64,000 nucleotides of DNA from Lederbergia lenta NBRC 16444 (GTDB taxonomy: Bacteria; Bacillota; Bacilli; Bacillales; Bacillaceae_C), in contig NZ_BCVC01000002.1 in assembly GCF_001591545.1 (NCBI RefSeq), forward strand, positions 248,001-312,000. Reading direction: 5' to 3'. The translations under genes were made by a program, and so were the position numbers. Positions 46,199 through 57,080 of this stretch are shown here, piece by piece (the stretch's first letter is position 1; every line of letters begins with the position of its first letter). Below the pieces are notes generated by a model. The model worked only from the letters and a program-made list of their open reading frames with translations, did no database searches and had not been told where the DNA came from.

Positions 46199-46822
46199 AT
46201 GTGGCTTTCGATCGGATCTTTATCATTTCAAGCATCATGGGCAGCAATCGCTATTGCCTTTTTCTTAACAACAGCTTTATTATATCTATTTAAGGAAAAA
46301 AGCTTTGCTGATTATTATAGTAATGCAATATTTATATTCATTCTAACGTGGAAACTAAGTGTAATTTTATTTCAGTTTAAACTAAGTATCCAAAACCCGT
46401 TTACCATATTGTATTTTAATGGTGGTATAAGGGGATATTGGCTAGGTATAGCAGCTTCATTGATCTATTTATTTATTGCAAGTAAAGGAAAAAAACAATG
46501 CCCAGCTAATATAAATATTAACGGTCTTTTTCAATCATGGTTAATGACAGTATCTATTTACGAACTGATAATGAGTATATTTCAGGATCATAATTGGTGG
46601 TTTATGGTTATATTAATATTAATTAATATGTCTTTTATAGTCATGACAGTTTTAAAAAGTAAGCAAATACAGTGGCAATATCAATTAGTCATCTTATTTA
46701 CAAGTATTCAAGTACTAATTTATTCAATCATGAATAATCTCTTTTCAGCTCCAATCATAACGTATATATTAATAGCGGTACTCTTAAGCATAATTAAAAG
46801 AATTAGAGGTGTTGCCAATTGA
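46199..46822 (+). CDS. Polytopic membrane protein coupled to a thioredoxin-like protein
   Basis: A 207-residue membrane protein with about seven TM helices and few charged residues. I do not recognise it with certainty. The layout (DYYSNAIFIFILTWKLSVILF, then FNGGIRGYWLGIAASLIYLF) faintly recalls prolipoprotein diacylglyceryl transferase (Lgt), but the catalytic His/Arg motifs of Lgt are not evident. Its stop overlaps the start of the TlpA/ResA-like gene by 4 bases, so both act together, perhaps in extracytoplasmic redox or lipoprotein-linked work. GGGAGGG precedes the ATG. Confidence 0.6.
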   Translation: MWLSIGSLSFQASWAAIAIAFFLTTALLYLFKEKSFADYYSNAIFIFILTWKLSVILFQFKLSIQNPFTILYFNGGIRGYWLGIAASLIYLFIASKGKKQCPANININGLFQSWLMTVSIYELIMSIFQDHNWWFMVILILINMSFIVMTVLKSKQIQWQYQLVILFTSIQVLIYSIMNNLFSAPIITYILIAVLLSIIKRIRGVAN

Positions 46823-47424
46823 AAAAAAATATTTTCGGAGTGATCATTATTGCAATTTTGATCAGTATCGTTACCGTGAATATAGTAAAAGAAACGCGAG
46901 CAAAAAAACTAGAGGAATTGGCTCAAGAGGAGTTTTTACTGGAATCGGCTACGAAAGAAGCGCATGTAGATGTTGCTAGTAAAGGGTTAACTGCAGGAAA
47001 TGAACCTCCGGATTTTGAGTTGGAAACAATGGATGGACAAGCGGTAAAGCTATCCGACTATAAAGGTAAGAAGGTTATTTTGAATTTCTGGGCGACATGG
47101 TGTCCTCCTTGTAAAGCGGAAATGCCACATATGCAGAACTATTACAATACAGATGCTTCTGAAGAAAATGTCGAAATAATTGCTGTAAATTTAACGAATG
47201 CTGAAAAGGGACTTAACAAAAACGAAAAGATTAGTAATTTTATTAAAGAGTATGGTCTAACTTTTCCCATTCCTTTAGATGAAGAAGGAGAAATCGGTAA
47301 TAAATATCAAACATTAACGATCCCAACCACGTATATGATTGATACGAATGGATTGATTCATAAAAAAATTGTAGGGCCAATGGACGAAGAAATGATTGGG
47401 AAATTAGTCCAAGAAATGAAATAA
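46819..47424 (+). CDS. TlpA/ResA-like membrane-anchored thiol-disulfide oxidoreductase
   Basis: A 201-residue protein. An N-terminal signal anchor (residues about 5-22) places the thioredoxin domain outside. The active site is CPPC in FWATWCPPCKAEMPHM, with the cis-Pro segment IPTTYMID near residue 172. This is the layout of ResA, TlpA and StoA, which keep haem-binding cysteines of c-type cytochromes reduced or act in spore cortex formation. TTG is the start, inside the end of the preceding gene. A cytochrome c-551 gene lies 6 kb upstream, but a specific link is not shown. Confidence 0.85.
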   Translation: MKKNIFGVIIIAILISIVTVNIVKETRAKKLEELAQEEFLLESATKEAHVDVASKGLTAGNEPPDFELETMDGQAVKLSDYKGKKVILNFWATWCPPCKAEMPHMQNYYNTDASEENVEIIAVNLTNAEKGLNKNEKISNFIKEYGLTFPIPLDEEGEIGNKYQTLTIPTTYMIDTNGLIHKKIVGPMDEEMIGKLVQEMK

Positions 47425-47456
47425 AGTAAAAAATATTAAAGAAATGATGAAAAGTG

Positions 47457-47484
47457 TTGACAATCTTTAAATACGTAGTATACT
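47457..47484 (+). promoter_or_regulatory. Promoter of the metY S-box transcript
   Basis: TTGACA (47457-47462), 16-base spacer, TATACT (47479-47484), about 50 bases before the riboswitch. Confidence 0.75.
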
Positions 47485-47534
47485 AATTTTTAAGAGTTCA
47501 TTGAAATATCTAAAATTTAATAAATTGCATTACT

Positions 47535-49076
<1,542 letters not shown>

Positions 49077-49091
49077 ATGATAAAAAAATTG

Positions 49092-49122
49092 GAGGCTGAG
49101 CGCATTGCGTTTCAGCCTTTTC
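49092..49122 (+). terminator. Hairpin/terminator between metY and hom
   Basis: AGGCTGA-G-CGC pairs with GCG-T-TTCAGCCT, followed by TTTTC. Partial read-through into hom is plausible because no clear promoter for hom was found. Confidence 0.65.
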
Positions 49123-49171
49123 AAATTAAGAGGTTGTAAAAATTTTTTTAATATAATAGGAGGTTATAATA

Positions 49172-50155
49172 ATGGAAGTCATTAAGGCGGCAATATTAGG
49201 TTTCGGGACAGTAGGAGAAGGAGTCTATGAAGCAATACAAACGCATCAGCAGCAATTGCAAAATATACTTGGTGTTGAAGTGCAAATAGCTGGAGTGCTA
49301 ATTCAAGATCTGGAAAAAGAGCGTAACATCGCTGATGAAGTGTTGGTGACAACTAATTTTGAGGATATATTAAATATACCTGATTTACAAGTTGTATTTG
49401 AAGCGATTGTTGGTGAAGATCCAAGCTATTCATATTTAAGTCAAGCAATTGATAAGAGATGCGATATCGTCACTGCTAATAAAGTAATGTTTGCAACATA
49501 TGGTGAAAAGCTTATAAAGAAAGCACAAACACAAAATGTGAAAATTGGTTATGAAGCAACAGTTGCTGGTGGTGTGCCGATCATTAGAACACTCGCCCAG
49601 CAATTACAAGTGAATAAAGTGGGGCGAATCCAAGCAATTTTAAATGGGACATCAAATTTTATTTTAACTGAGATGAGAAATAAAGAACTTTCTTTTGAAA
49701 ACGCACTTGGGATCGCACAAGAACTTGGCTATGCAGAAGCGGATCCGACTAATGATATAGGGGGATTTGATGCATTTTATAAACTTATGATTTTAAGTAG
49801 TCTAACATTTGGTGAACAACCTGACTGGGATGAAGTGAAAATTGAAGGAATTTCCGCTTTATCCAATGACCAATTAGAAGAAGCTAATCAAAATAATTTT
49901 CGTTATAAGCATGTAGCAGAATTGATAAAAGAAGGAGATAATATCAGCGCCTCCGTCAGTCCCGTGCTCACAGATGCAGACCATCCACTATATAATGTAG
50001 AAGGAGTAGACAATGCAGTCGTCATTGAAGCTAACTTGGCAGGTACACTTACAATACAAGGACCAGGAGCAGGAAAAAAACCTACTGCTAGCGCAATGAT
50101 TGAAGATTTTGTTCATATCATCCAAAGTAAAAAGACATCTTATGCATTAAGTTAA
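49172..50155 (+). CDS. hom: Homoserine dehydrogenase lacking the ACT domain
   Basis: A 327-residue enzyme reducing aspartate semialdehyde to homoserine. The dinucleotide site is AAILGFGTVGEGVYEAI; the catalytic domain shows ANKVMFATYG, VAGGVPIIRTL, NGTSNFIL and EADPTNDIGGFDAFYKL. B. subtilis Hom is about 430 residues with a C-terminal ACT domain for threonine feedback; this protein stops right after the catalytic domain, so it should not respond to threonine in that way. Its place behind an S-box leader and metY suggests a methionine-dedicated isozyme. TAGGAGG precedes the ATG. Confidence 0.92.
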   Translation: MEVIKAAILGFGTVGEGVYEAIQTHQQQLQNILGVEVQIAGVLIQDLEKERNIADEVLVTTNFEDILNIPDLQVVFEAIVGEDPSYSYLSQAIDKRCDIVTANKVMFATYGEKLIKKAQTQNVKIGYEATVAGGVPIIRTLAQQLQVNKVGRIQAILNGTSNFILTEMRNKELSFENALGIAQELGYAEADPTNDIGGFDAFYKLMILSSLTFGEQPDWDEVKIEGISALSNDQLEEANQNNFRYKHVAELIKEGDNISASVSPVLTDADHPLYNVEGVDNAVVIEANLAGTLTIQGPGAGKKPTASAMIEDFVHIIQSKKTSYALS

Positions 50156-50271
50156 TGACATCCTCTTCCGTTCATTCCAATCATAACTTGTCCACTTGCA
50201 ACATACTATGTATGGATAAAGATCACTAAGAAGTGAATACACATTCATGCATGAGTGTTTGGAGGGATAAG

Positions 50272-51723
50272 ATGAATAGAAAATGGCTTGTAGTAATTAT
50301 TGTTTGCTCATTCTTAATAGGGGTCGGTGGTACTTATAGCGGAATCACCTGGATCGTTCCATATTGGAAAAACAATACTGCAGACAATAACACGGATGCT
50401 GGCCAGGAGACGGAAATAACGAGTGAAAATACTTCACTTGATAAAGTTGCTAAGGCATATGATTTAATTCAAAATTCATATATTGAAAAGGTCGATGAAT
50501 CTAAGCTAATTCAAGGAGCGATCCAAGGAATGATCGGAGTTTTGAAAGATCCTTATTCTGTATATATGGATAAGGAAACTGCGGCTAGTTTTAAAGATAG
50601 TATGGACTCCTCATTTGATGGAATTGGGGCGCAGATTGCAATTGAAGAAGGAAAGCTAGTAATTATCTCACCTATTAAAAACTCCCCTGCAGAAAAGGCT
50701 GGTTTGAAGTCGAAAGATGAAATTATTAATATTGATGGAAAAAGTGTGCAAGGACTCGATTTGTATGAAGCTTCATCTAAAATTCGTGGTAAAAAAGGAA
50801 CGGTAGTCAAATTAGAAATTAGAAGAAATGGTTTAGCAAATCCAATAAATGTATCGGTAACGCGAGATGAGGTACCTATTATGACGGTATTCTCAGACGT
50901 AAAGAAAAATGCTGGACAAAAAATAGGCTATTTAGAAATCACTTCCTTTTCAGAGGGAACAGCAAAGGACTTTACTGCTGAATTAAAATATTTGGAGCAA
51001 CAAGGAATTGATGGCTTAATTGTGGATGTCCGAGGAAATCCAGGTGGTATGTTATTAAGTGTACAGGAGATACTTGGCCAACTCGTCACAGATAAGAAGC
51101 CATTTGTGCAAATAGCAGACCGTGAAGGGAATAAAAATCCATATTATTCGGAATTAAAAAAGTCAAAAGCATATCCAATTACAGTATTAATTGATGAAGG
51201 TAGTGCTTCTGCTTCGGAAATCTTAGCAGCTGCTCTAAAAGAGGTAAATGGTAATACACTTATAGGTGTGAAGACTTTTGGCAAGGGGACGGTCCAACAG
51301 CCCGTACCAATGGATGATGGTAGCAATATTAAGCTGACAATGGCTAAATGGCTAACACCTGATGGAAACTGGATTCATGGAAAAGGAATTGAGCCGACGA
51401 TAGAAGTGGCACAACCAGCATATTTTCACGCACACACTCTTCAATTGGAGAAAGATTTAGTTAAAGATATGAATAATGAAGATGTGAAGATTGCACAAGA
51501 ATTATTAAAAGGCCTTGGGTATGGTCCAGGTCGGGAAGATGGCTATTTTGATGAACAAACGGAGCGGGCTGTTCGAGCGTTTCAAGCAATGGCGAAGCTA
51601 CCTGTTACTGGGAAAATAACGGTAGAAACGTCTGAAAAAATAATGGATACGATTATCGCTGCTGTGCAAGAGGAAGACAATGATTTACAATTACAAGTTG
51701 CAATTAAATCATTTAATAAATAA
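50272..51723 (+). CDS. ctpB: Carboxy-terminal processing protease CtpB (S41)
   Basis: A 483-residue exported serine protease. It has an N-terminal TM anchor (residues about 5-25), a PDZ domain (about 95-180, FDGIGAQIAIEEG), and the S41 domain with catalytic Ser in DEGSASASEIL and Lys in GVKTFGKGTVQQ. A peptidoglycan-binding domain is added at the C-terminus (AQELLKGLGYGPGREDGYFD). In B. subtilis CtpB cuts SpoIVFA to trigger sigma-K, so this supports sporulation ability. ATG 50272 follows GGAGGGATAA. It lies upstream of minJ as in Bacillus. Confidence 0.94.
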   Translation: MNRKWLVVIIVCSFLIGVGGTYSGITWIVPYWKNNTADNNTDAGQETEITSENTSLDKVAKAYDLIQNSYIEKVDESKLIQGAIQGMIGVLKDPYSVYMDKETAASFKDSMDSSFDGIGAQIAIEEGKLVIISPIKNSPAEKAGLKSKDEIINIDGKSVQGLDLYEASSKIRGKKGTVVKLEIRRNGLANPINVSVTRDEVPIMTVFSDVKKNAGQKIGYLEITSFSEGTAKDFTAELKYLEQQGIDGLIVDVRGNPGGMLLSVQEILGQLVTDKKPFVQIADREGNKNPYYSELKKSKAYPITVLIDEGSASASEILAAALKEVNGNTLIGVKTFGKGTVQQPVPMDDGSNIKLTMAKWLTPDGNWIHGKGIEPTIEVAQPAYFHAHTLQLEKDLVKDMNNEDVKIAQELLKGLGYGPGREDGYFDEQTERAVRAFQAMAKLPVTGKITVETSEKIMDTIIAAVQEEDNDLQLQVAIKSFNK

Positions 51724-51749
51724 AACGTCGGAAAAGCTGATATATCCAT

Positions 51750-51774
51750 AGGAGGGCACTGAAGAAGTCCTCCT
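51750..51774 (+). other. Hairpin after ctpB
   Basis: AGGAGG (51750-51755) can pair with CCTCCT (51769-51774). No T-run follows; a weak terminator at best. Confidence 0.35.
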
Positions 51775-52365
51775 TACAGGAATCACTGTTGATTTTCACT
51801 TCGGGTTGTCGCTATGATCTTTGCAAGGGCCACTTGGCTCGTAAACACCATACGTTTCATTCAACTTGGTTTCACTTTTCATACACTGGCTTTGTTCCAT
51901 CATGCAAGTGTAGTAAGAAAATCTAACATCTAAGGGAATAGAATGTAATGAGATATGTATTTTCAAGAACGTATTCACGCATGCTGTGCTATTACTGCAA
52001 CCTTAGGATCCTTACACTGAGGTTGTTTTTGGTATTATTAGGATGTGAAGTGAGTCGGTTTCCTTATTCGGAATTTAAGAGCCCTGTATCCACACGAATT
52101 TCCTTGACCTCTATTAAAAAAGGTAATAGTAAGAGCGTGGGGTGGTCTGCACTTGAATCTTAGGCAATACCATAATAATAGTAAGATATTCAGTGGCCTT
52201 ATTCATAAGCTTCTCTTTAATTTGGTTGTAATGGAGCGATTATCTTAATCGTTAAATTCTCAGCCACGTAAATATTCAAACTACTAATAAATTTTAAGGG
52301 CGCTTTATCGAAATTTCTGATAGAATAAGAGAAAGAATGGATCGTTTGGGAAGGTGCGTGATTTT
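51775..52365. other. Gene-poor 590-base region between ctpB and minJ
   Basis: No ORF with a convincing ribosome binding site on either strand. A minus-strand frame reading MMEQSQCMKSETKLNETYGV and ending near 51796 has protein-like composition but no Shine-Dalgarno sequence, and a plus-strand frame at 51948-52163 is Cys/Arg/Leu-rich and unlikely. The region may be a degraded gene or the leader of minJ. Nothing further can be supported. Confidence 0.4.
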
Positions 52366-53565
52366 GTGGATAATATGTGGCTAATAGAGTTTGCGAAAGG
52401 CTTTGGGAAAATGTTCTTGAATCCAGTATTTTATTTTTCGTTCATATTGGCTCTGATTGCCGGCACCTTGAGAATAAAGAGAGAACGCCGAGATTTTAAT
52501 TTAAAAGTAAATGAGCTTTCCCATGAACTTAGATATTTATTCCCCGTCGGCATTGTGACTGGTATTGTATTTTCTATTATAGCTATAGGGACAGGCTTTG
52601 CTTTACCTCCAATCGTTATAGCCAGTATTGCTACTATGACAATTTTGTTGGGGATAATTGGTAATGCACGTTTACTTTCGCCAGCATTAACAATAGGCAT
52701 TCCATTGCTTGCATTATATGCTACTACATATTTTGATTTTCAAATACCGTATTTTGATCAGAGTTTCCTCACTTCAAATAATCATTTTTTCATAGCAACG
52801 GCTTTATTATTAGGTATATTTATTTTAACTGAAGGATTTTTTATGTTGAAAGATGGCTTGATGGATATATCGCCGAAGTTAAGAAAAAGTCGCCGAGGAC
52901 AGACAGTAGGAGCACATCAAACGAAGCGGCTGTGGTTTATACCGATGTTTTTATTTTTGCCGGCAGGCCCTTTAACAGCACCATTTGATTGGTGGCCCGT
53001 TTTTGAGTGGGGCAGTGGTATGTATTCACCAATACTTGTACCATTTATTATTGGGTTTCAACATCAAGTGCAAAGTATACTTCCGAAAGTGGCAGTAAAT
53101 AAACTTGCTAAACAAGTAATTTTGCTTGGTGTGATAACTATAGTCTGTGCAGGGGCAAGCTTCTGGTTACCTCAAATAATGCCGATTGTAGCTGGGGCAA
53201 TTGCTATTAGTGGAAGACTGTGGATTTCCTATCGTCACCGTGTTCGTGAAAGGTCCAATCCTTATTATTTTACATCAAGAAATAATGGGATTATGATCTT
53301 AGATGTCATACCAGACTCTCCAGCAGATAAATTGGAATTGAAAATAGGGGAGATTATTAAAACTTGTAATAATGTGCCTGTAAGAAATAAACAAGAATTG
53401 TATGAAGCATTGCTTATTAACAGAGCATATTGCAAGCTAGAGGTATTAGATGTTCACAATGAGCTTCGTTTATTGCAAAGAGCTCTTTATGAGGGAGATC
53501 ACCATGCTTTAGGAATCCTGTTTGTAGAAAAACGATCGATACCAGTTTCAGTAGAAGCAGGTTGA
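52366..53565 (+). CDS. minJ: MinJ-like membrane PDZ protein
   Basis: A 399-residue membrane protein: about seven hydrophobic segments between residues 10 and 300 and a C-terminal PDZ domain (about 305-385, GIMILDVIPDSPADKLELKIGEIIKTCN). B. subtilis MinJ is 397 residues with the same layout and sits in the same place behind ctpB. It bridges DivIVA to MinCD at cell poles and division sites. The GTG at 52366 has AAGGTG 9 bases before; GTG 52354 is too close to the ribosome binding site. Confidence 0.9.
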   Translation: MDNMWLIEFAKGFGKMFLNPVFYFSFILALIAGTLRIKRERRDFNLKVNELSHELRYLFPVGIVTGIVFSIIAIGTGFALPPIVIASIATMTILLGIIGNARLLSPALTIGIPLLALYATTYFDFQIPYFDQSFLTSNNHFFIATALLLGIFILTEGFFMLKDGLMDISPKLRKSRRGQTVGAHQTKRLWFIPMFLFLPAGPLTAPFDWWPVFEWGSGMYSPILVPFIIGFQHQVQSILPKVAVNKLAKQVILLGVITIVCAGASFWLPQIMPIVAGAIAISGRLWISYRHRVRERSNPYYFTSRNNGIMILDVIPDSPADKLELKIGEIIKTCNNVPVRNKQELYEALLINRAYCKLEVLDVHNELRLLQRALYEGDHHALGILFVEKRSIPVSVEAG

Positions 53566-53620
53566 TGCGAATAAAAGGATTTTCCAGTAAGCAATGAAAT
53601 TCAAATAATTCGGTATACTA

Positions 53621-53658
53621 AGTCTGTTCTTGCTGTTTAGAAGAACAGGCTTTTTTTG
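53621..53658 (+). terminator. Terminator after minJ
   Basis: GTCTGTTCTT (53622-53631) pairs with AAGAACAGGC (53641-53650), then TTTTTTT. Confidence 0.88.
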
Positions 53659-53773
53659 TATAGAATTAGACATTAGATAGGGTTTTCTAGTAGAATAGCG
53701 TAGTACATTATGCGTGAATGGGGATGATTACCATTTAATGCTTTTTTATGCGGAAGGAGGATTTCCCTTACGA

Positions 53774-54673
53774 ATGAATAAATCAATTTTTATTTATTTT
53801 ATTCTTATCTTTTGTGTTATTGCTTGGGGAAGTAATTTTGTTTTCGGCGCCATTTTAGTTGAACAGTTTGACCCTAGTGTAATAGCTTTTTTTCGTTTGA
53901 TCTTTATTATTATCTTTTTGTTTTTTGTGACATTTCGACATGTGCAACAGAGCAAAAGCAACTTACGGATGCACCATTATATATGGTTAGGGGTTGCTGG
54001 CTTTATAGGAATTACATTAAATCAATGGAGCTTTTACGCAAGTTTGCAATATACAGAACCAGTAACTGCGGCATTGATTTTAGCGTTATCCCCGGTCGTT
54101 ACCGCTTTAATCTCCTCATATTGGTTTAAAGAAAGAAAACAACTACAGTTTTGGTTTGGTTCTTTTATTGCATTGTTAGGGGTATGGCTAGTTATTACGA
54201 AAGGTTCTTTTTTTGTCCCGCATATAGGCAAAGGGGAATTATTAATTGGCCTAACAATGTTATCGTTTTCGATTTTTTTAATCTTAGTTCAACAATTATC
54301 AAAGTCGATACATCCAGCGACAATTACTTGGTATAGCAATATTTTTGGGCTGATAGGTCTACTGCCATTTGTACCATGGAAAAATACATCACTAGTATGG
54401 TCCGTTCCCATTCGTTATTGGGTATTACTAATCGTTACCGCTATTGTCATGCACGGCTTATGTACTTTTCTATGGAATAATTCCATACATAAGGTAGGGG
54501 CTTCAAAAGCGGCTTTATTATTGAATTTAGAACCATTTATTGCTATGGTATTTGCCTTTTTCATATTAGGGAATAACATAAAAATACTTCAACTAGTCGG
54601 TGCATTTGTCATTATTGTTGGGGTCTATATATCCATAAGAACAAAAACGAAAAAAATTGCGGTTAATAGTTGA
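53774..54673 (+). CDS. DMT superfamily transporter (EamA)
   Basis: A 299-residue protein with ten TM helices formed by two EamA repeats: the first starts with FIYFILIFCVIAWGSNFVFG and includes YASLQYTEPVTAALILALSPV; the second ends KVGASKAALLLNLEPFIAMVFAFFILG. Members export amino acids or other metabolites; the substrate here is unknown. ATG 53774 is used although the spacing to GGAAGGAGG is long (13 bases). A terminator shared with the convergent oxidoreductase gene follows. Confidence 0.92.
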   Translation: MNKSIFIYFILIFCVIAWGSNFVFGAILVEQFDPSVIAFFRLIFIIIFLFFVTFRHVQQSKSNLRMHHYIWLGVAGFIGITLNQWSFYASLQYTEPVTAALILALSPVVTALISSYWFKERKQLQFWFGSFIALLGVWLVITKGSFFVPHIGKGELLIGLTMLSFSIFLILVQQLSKSIHPATITWYSNIFGLIGLLPFVPWKNTSLVWSVPIRYWVLLIVTAIVMHGLCTFLWNNSIHKVGASKAALLLNLEPFIAMVFAFFILGNNIKILQLVGAFVIIVGVYISIRTKTKKIAVNS

Positions 54674-54696
54674 AACCAGAATATAAATCTCATTAG

Positions 54697-54740
54697 AAAG
54701 CCAGACATTGCGCACTGATGCGTATGTCTGGCATTTCTTC
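54697..54740 (+). terminator. Bidirectional terminator
   Basis: GCCAGACA (54700-54707) pairs with TGTCTGGC (54725-54732), with CGC/GCG pairing inside. It lies between two convergent genes, with A/T-rich flanks on both sides. Confidence 0.8.
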
Positions 54741-55913
54741 TTATATAAGTTCTATCTTCTTCCCCCTTTTACTCCATTCTATATTCATATCACTCGGCAG
54801 CTTCCACTCTTCATAACCATTTAATAGTATTTTATCCAGATCATCTATCCAATGTAGTTTATGATGCTGATCAAACATCATTAGATTGTCTGGAAAATCT
54901 GGTATATCGGGTACAGATTCATGTATGGCCTTTATACTATATACATGGGTGGAAGCCGCCTCTATTCCACATAGGATATGATGATGCTGATTAGCAGTAG
55001 CTTCAATACATATTTGCAACTTCGCAAGCTTATTATTTTCGGGGTCATCATATTTTTTTGTAGATCCATCATCGAAATGAGCTACTATAGGTCCACCATC
55101 TTTATAGGAAATGGTTGCTCGTTCAAATTCTAATTCATAATGTGGTTGGTATACTTTATGAACGGCGTGAGAAGCAAAGTATAATATCTCTACCTCATCC
55201 TTTGTATGTAAGCGAACTGCGCATGTATCAAATGTCTCTATTTTATTTGCGCGGTATAATTCGGATGTTACATCTTTTAATTGACAACTTGTATCTAATG
55301 TAGGACCTAACAGATACAAAAGATGATGTAAATGGTGAGATGTTGCATTGTTGGCGACACTATCGAAAATCATATCCCCGTTAGGGCTATATTTTTTCCC
55401 AGCCCAAGAAGATCGATTATAATAGTCCTCGTCGCGAGGCCATAATACAATCGATTTTAATCGCTTAGGTTTTCCAAATGCTCCATCAAGGATATCTCGT
55501 TTCAATTGTTGCACAGCTGGAGTAAAGGACCAGTTAAAACCGATGGCTAAAAACTTACCAGTTCGATCACGTGTATCCATCATTTCTTGTATATCGCGCG
55601 GATTTCCGCTTGCGGGTTTCTCACATAATACATTGCTTCCATGCAACATGGCATAACAGGATTGCTCTTTATGTAAGTGAATCGGCGTAGAAATAATCGC
55701 TAAATCTGCTTTTGAATGAACATAAAAATCCTGGAGTGATTCGTAGATTGGTATGTCATTTTCTACAAGACAATCATAATAAACAGACCTGTTTGGATAA
55801 ATATCAACAACACCAGTTATGTATGCGTGTTCATTGTTGCTGAGTAATTCTTTTAAATATACACTCCCATATCCATTCATTCCGACTAAAACAATAGAAA
55901 CCTTTTTTGGCAT
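54741..55913 (-). CDS. Gfo/Idh/MocA family oxidoreductase
   Basis: A 390-residue NAD(P)-dependent dehydrogenase. The N-terminal Rossmann fold starts KVSIVLVGMNGYGSVYLKEL, with DLAIISTPIHLH and the catalytic-lysine motif CEKPASGNP near residue 97. The C-terminal domain keeps a typical substrate region (SVANNATSHHLHHLLYLLG). Substrates of this family are sugars, inositols and related compounds; none can be chosen here. AGGAGA is 6 bases before the ATG. It stands alone, so context gives no clue; a role in sugar-derived compound use is plausible. Confidence 0.9.
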   Translation of the reverse strand: MPKKVSIVLVGMNGYGSVYLKELLSNNEHAYITGVVDIYPNRSVYYDCLVENDIPIYESLQDFYVHSKADLAIISTPIHLHKEQSCYAMLHGSNVLCEKPASGNPRDIQEMMDTRDRTGKFLAIGFNWSFTPAVQQLKRDILDGAFGKPKRLKSIVLWPRDEDYYNRSSWAGKKYSPNGDMIFDSVANNATSHHLHHLLYLLGPTLDTSCQLKDVTSELYRANKIETFDTCAVRLHTKDEVEILYFASHAVHKVYQPHYELEFERATISYKDGGPIVAHFDDGSTKKYDDPENNKLAKLQICIEATANQHHHILCGIEAASTHVYSIKAIHESVPDIPDFPDNLMMFDQHHKLHWIDDLDKILLNGYEEWKLPSDMNIEWSKRGKKIELI

Positions 55914-56204
55914 AAACGTTTCTCCTCTTAATTATAATTTCTACTAGGCGCAGTAGGTAGCTAATAATCCTATTTTTATATTATTAGAAAAATTCGAAAA
56001 AAACAAGTGCAATGACTGTTAGGATTTTGAATGTGTATGCTTATATAGGACCTTGTGCCTTTGAGAATAAATGTATGATAACGTATAAGTATATGTCTTT
56101 GTACTCAAATGTTTTCAAATAAACAAAATACAGACAATGGAGAGGCTAAATTAGTGTAAAATAATAGAAATGATCTAGCGAAGGAAGGGAGGCGTTTATT
56201 AAGC

Positions 56205-56750
56205 ATGAGTGATTTTGTTGTTTTGCCGAAAATGAAAAGGATTATTATGTTGGCTTTCATTTCCATTATTTTTGTTGTGACTGGTGTTTTGATTTTTGTA
56301 GCCACGCTAAATGAGGCTGGAGGTGAGGGACTCCTTTTTAAAACGATTGGCATTATTGCTATTGTTTTTTTTGGACTATGTTTGATTTATTACATAAATG
56401 TATTAATCAAACGAAAGCCTGCCTTAATCGTCTCGGAGGAAGGCATTTTTGATGATTCTAGTTTCATAGGAGCAGGTTTAGTTAGATGGGAAGAAATAGA
56501 AGCCCTTGATTTCGTTAACTTTTCCGGACAATTATTTCTTGGGATAAAGACGTATGATCCGAATCTAATTGTTAATCGATCGAACGGTGTAAAAAGAACC
56601 CTTAACAAGTTAAATAAAGGTTTAGTTGAAGCGCAAGTCAATATACCGGTAAAAATTCTAGCTTGTTCAATAGATGAACTGGTAGAAGAAATCCAAAAGC
56701 GCTGGCAAATAGCTGCTGAAAGTAATGAGAATCACTTTGAGAACCTGTGA
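56205..56750 (+). CDS. STM3941-like membrane protein
   Basis: A 181-residue protein with two N-terminal TM helices (residues about 12-35 and 48-68) followed by a cytoplasmic PH-like domain: PALIVSEEGIFDDSSFIGAG, LVRWEEIEALDF and LFLGIKTYDPN. This pattern is typical of the STM3941 family of unknown function. The family recognition is moderately certain. It lies between a divergent oxidoreductase gene and the T-box leader and has no obvious partner. Confidence 0.75.
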   Translation: MSDFVVLPKMKRIIMLAFISIIFVVTGVLIFVATLNEAGGEGLLFKTIGIIAIVFFGLCLIYYINVLIKRKPALIVSEEGIFDDSSFIGAGLVRWEEIEALDFVNFSGQLFLGIKTYDPNLIVNRSNGVKRTLNKLNKGLVEAQVNIPVKILACSIDELVEEIQKRWQIAAESNENHFENL

Positions 56751-56819
56751 ATAACGAATAAATTCGGGTTGACTATTAATTGAAGAGGTAATAAAATTAT
56801 ACATATTAAAATATACAAA

Positions 56820-57060
56820 TGCGATGAGGAAGAAGAGTAGACAAAAATAACACTTTAGAGAGCTGATGGTTGGTGCGAATCAGTGTGGAATTTTGTTGAA
56901 TGGGCTTCTGAGCTTCCAGACTACTGAATGTTAGTATTGGCGGATGTCTTACCGATAAAAGAGACGATATATGGAACGACATAGGTTGTTTCATATAATA
57001 AGTGCGTTTGCGTAAGGTAGACGAACAAAGGTGGCACCACGGGTTTCTCGTCCTTTTTTC
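56820..57060 (+). promoter_or_regulatory. T-box leader, probably tryptophan-specific
   Basis: The T-box sequence AGGTGGCACCACGGG is at 57029-57043, followed by TTTCTCGTCCTTTTTT as the terminator 3' part (GACGA/TCGTC). The upstream stem I region contains GAATGGGCTTCTGAG at about 56899-56913; the in-frame TGG (56901-56903) at the usual specifier place reads as a Trp codon. Uncharged tRNA-Trp would cause read-through into trpB. Confidence 0.88.
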
Positions 57061-57080
57061 AGGGGATGGGTGACCCTTTT
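57061..57080 (+). terminator. Small second hairpin after the T-box
   Basis: AGGG and CCCT pair around GATGGGTGA and are followed by TTTTTATATA. It may be a secondary terminator. Confidence 0.45.

Noticed and set aside
51796-51978. Possible minus-strand small protein between ctpB and minJ
   Set aside because: The amino acid composition is plausible, but no Shine-Dalgarno sequence is seen before any Met and no terminator follows; kept only as a note in the gap entry.
51948-52163. Plus-strand 71-residue frame
   Set aside because: No ribosome binding site; composition (Cys/Arg/Leu/Ser) is unlike the neighbouring proteins.
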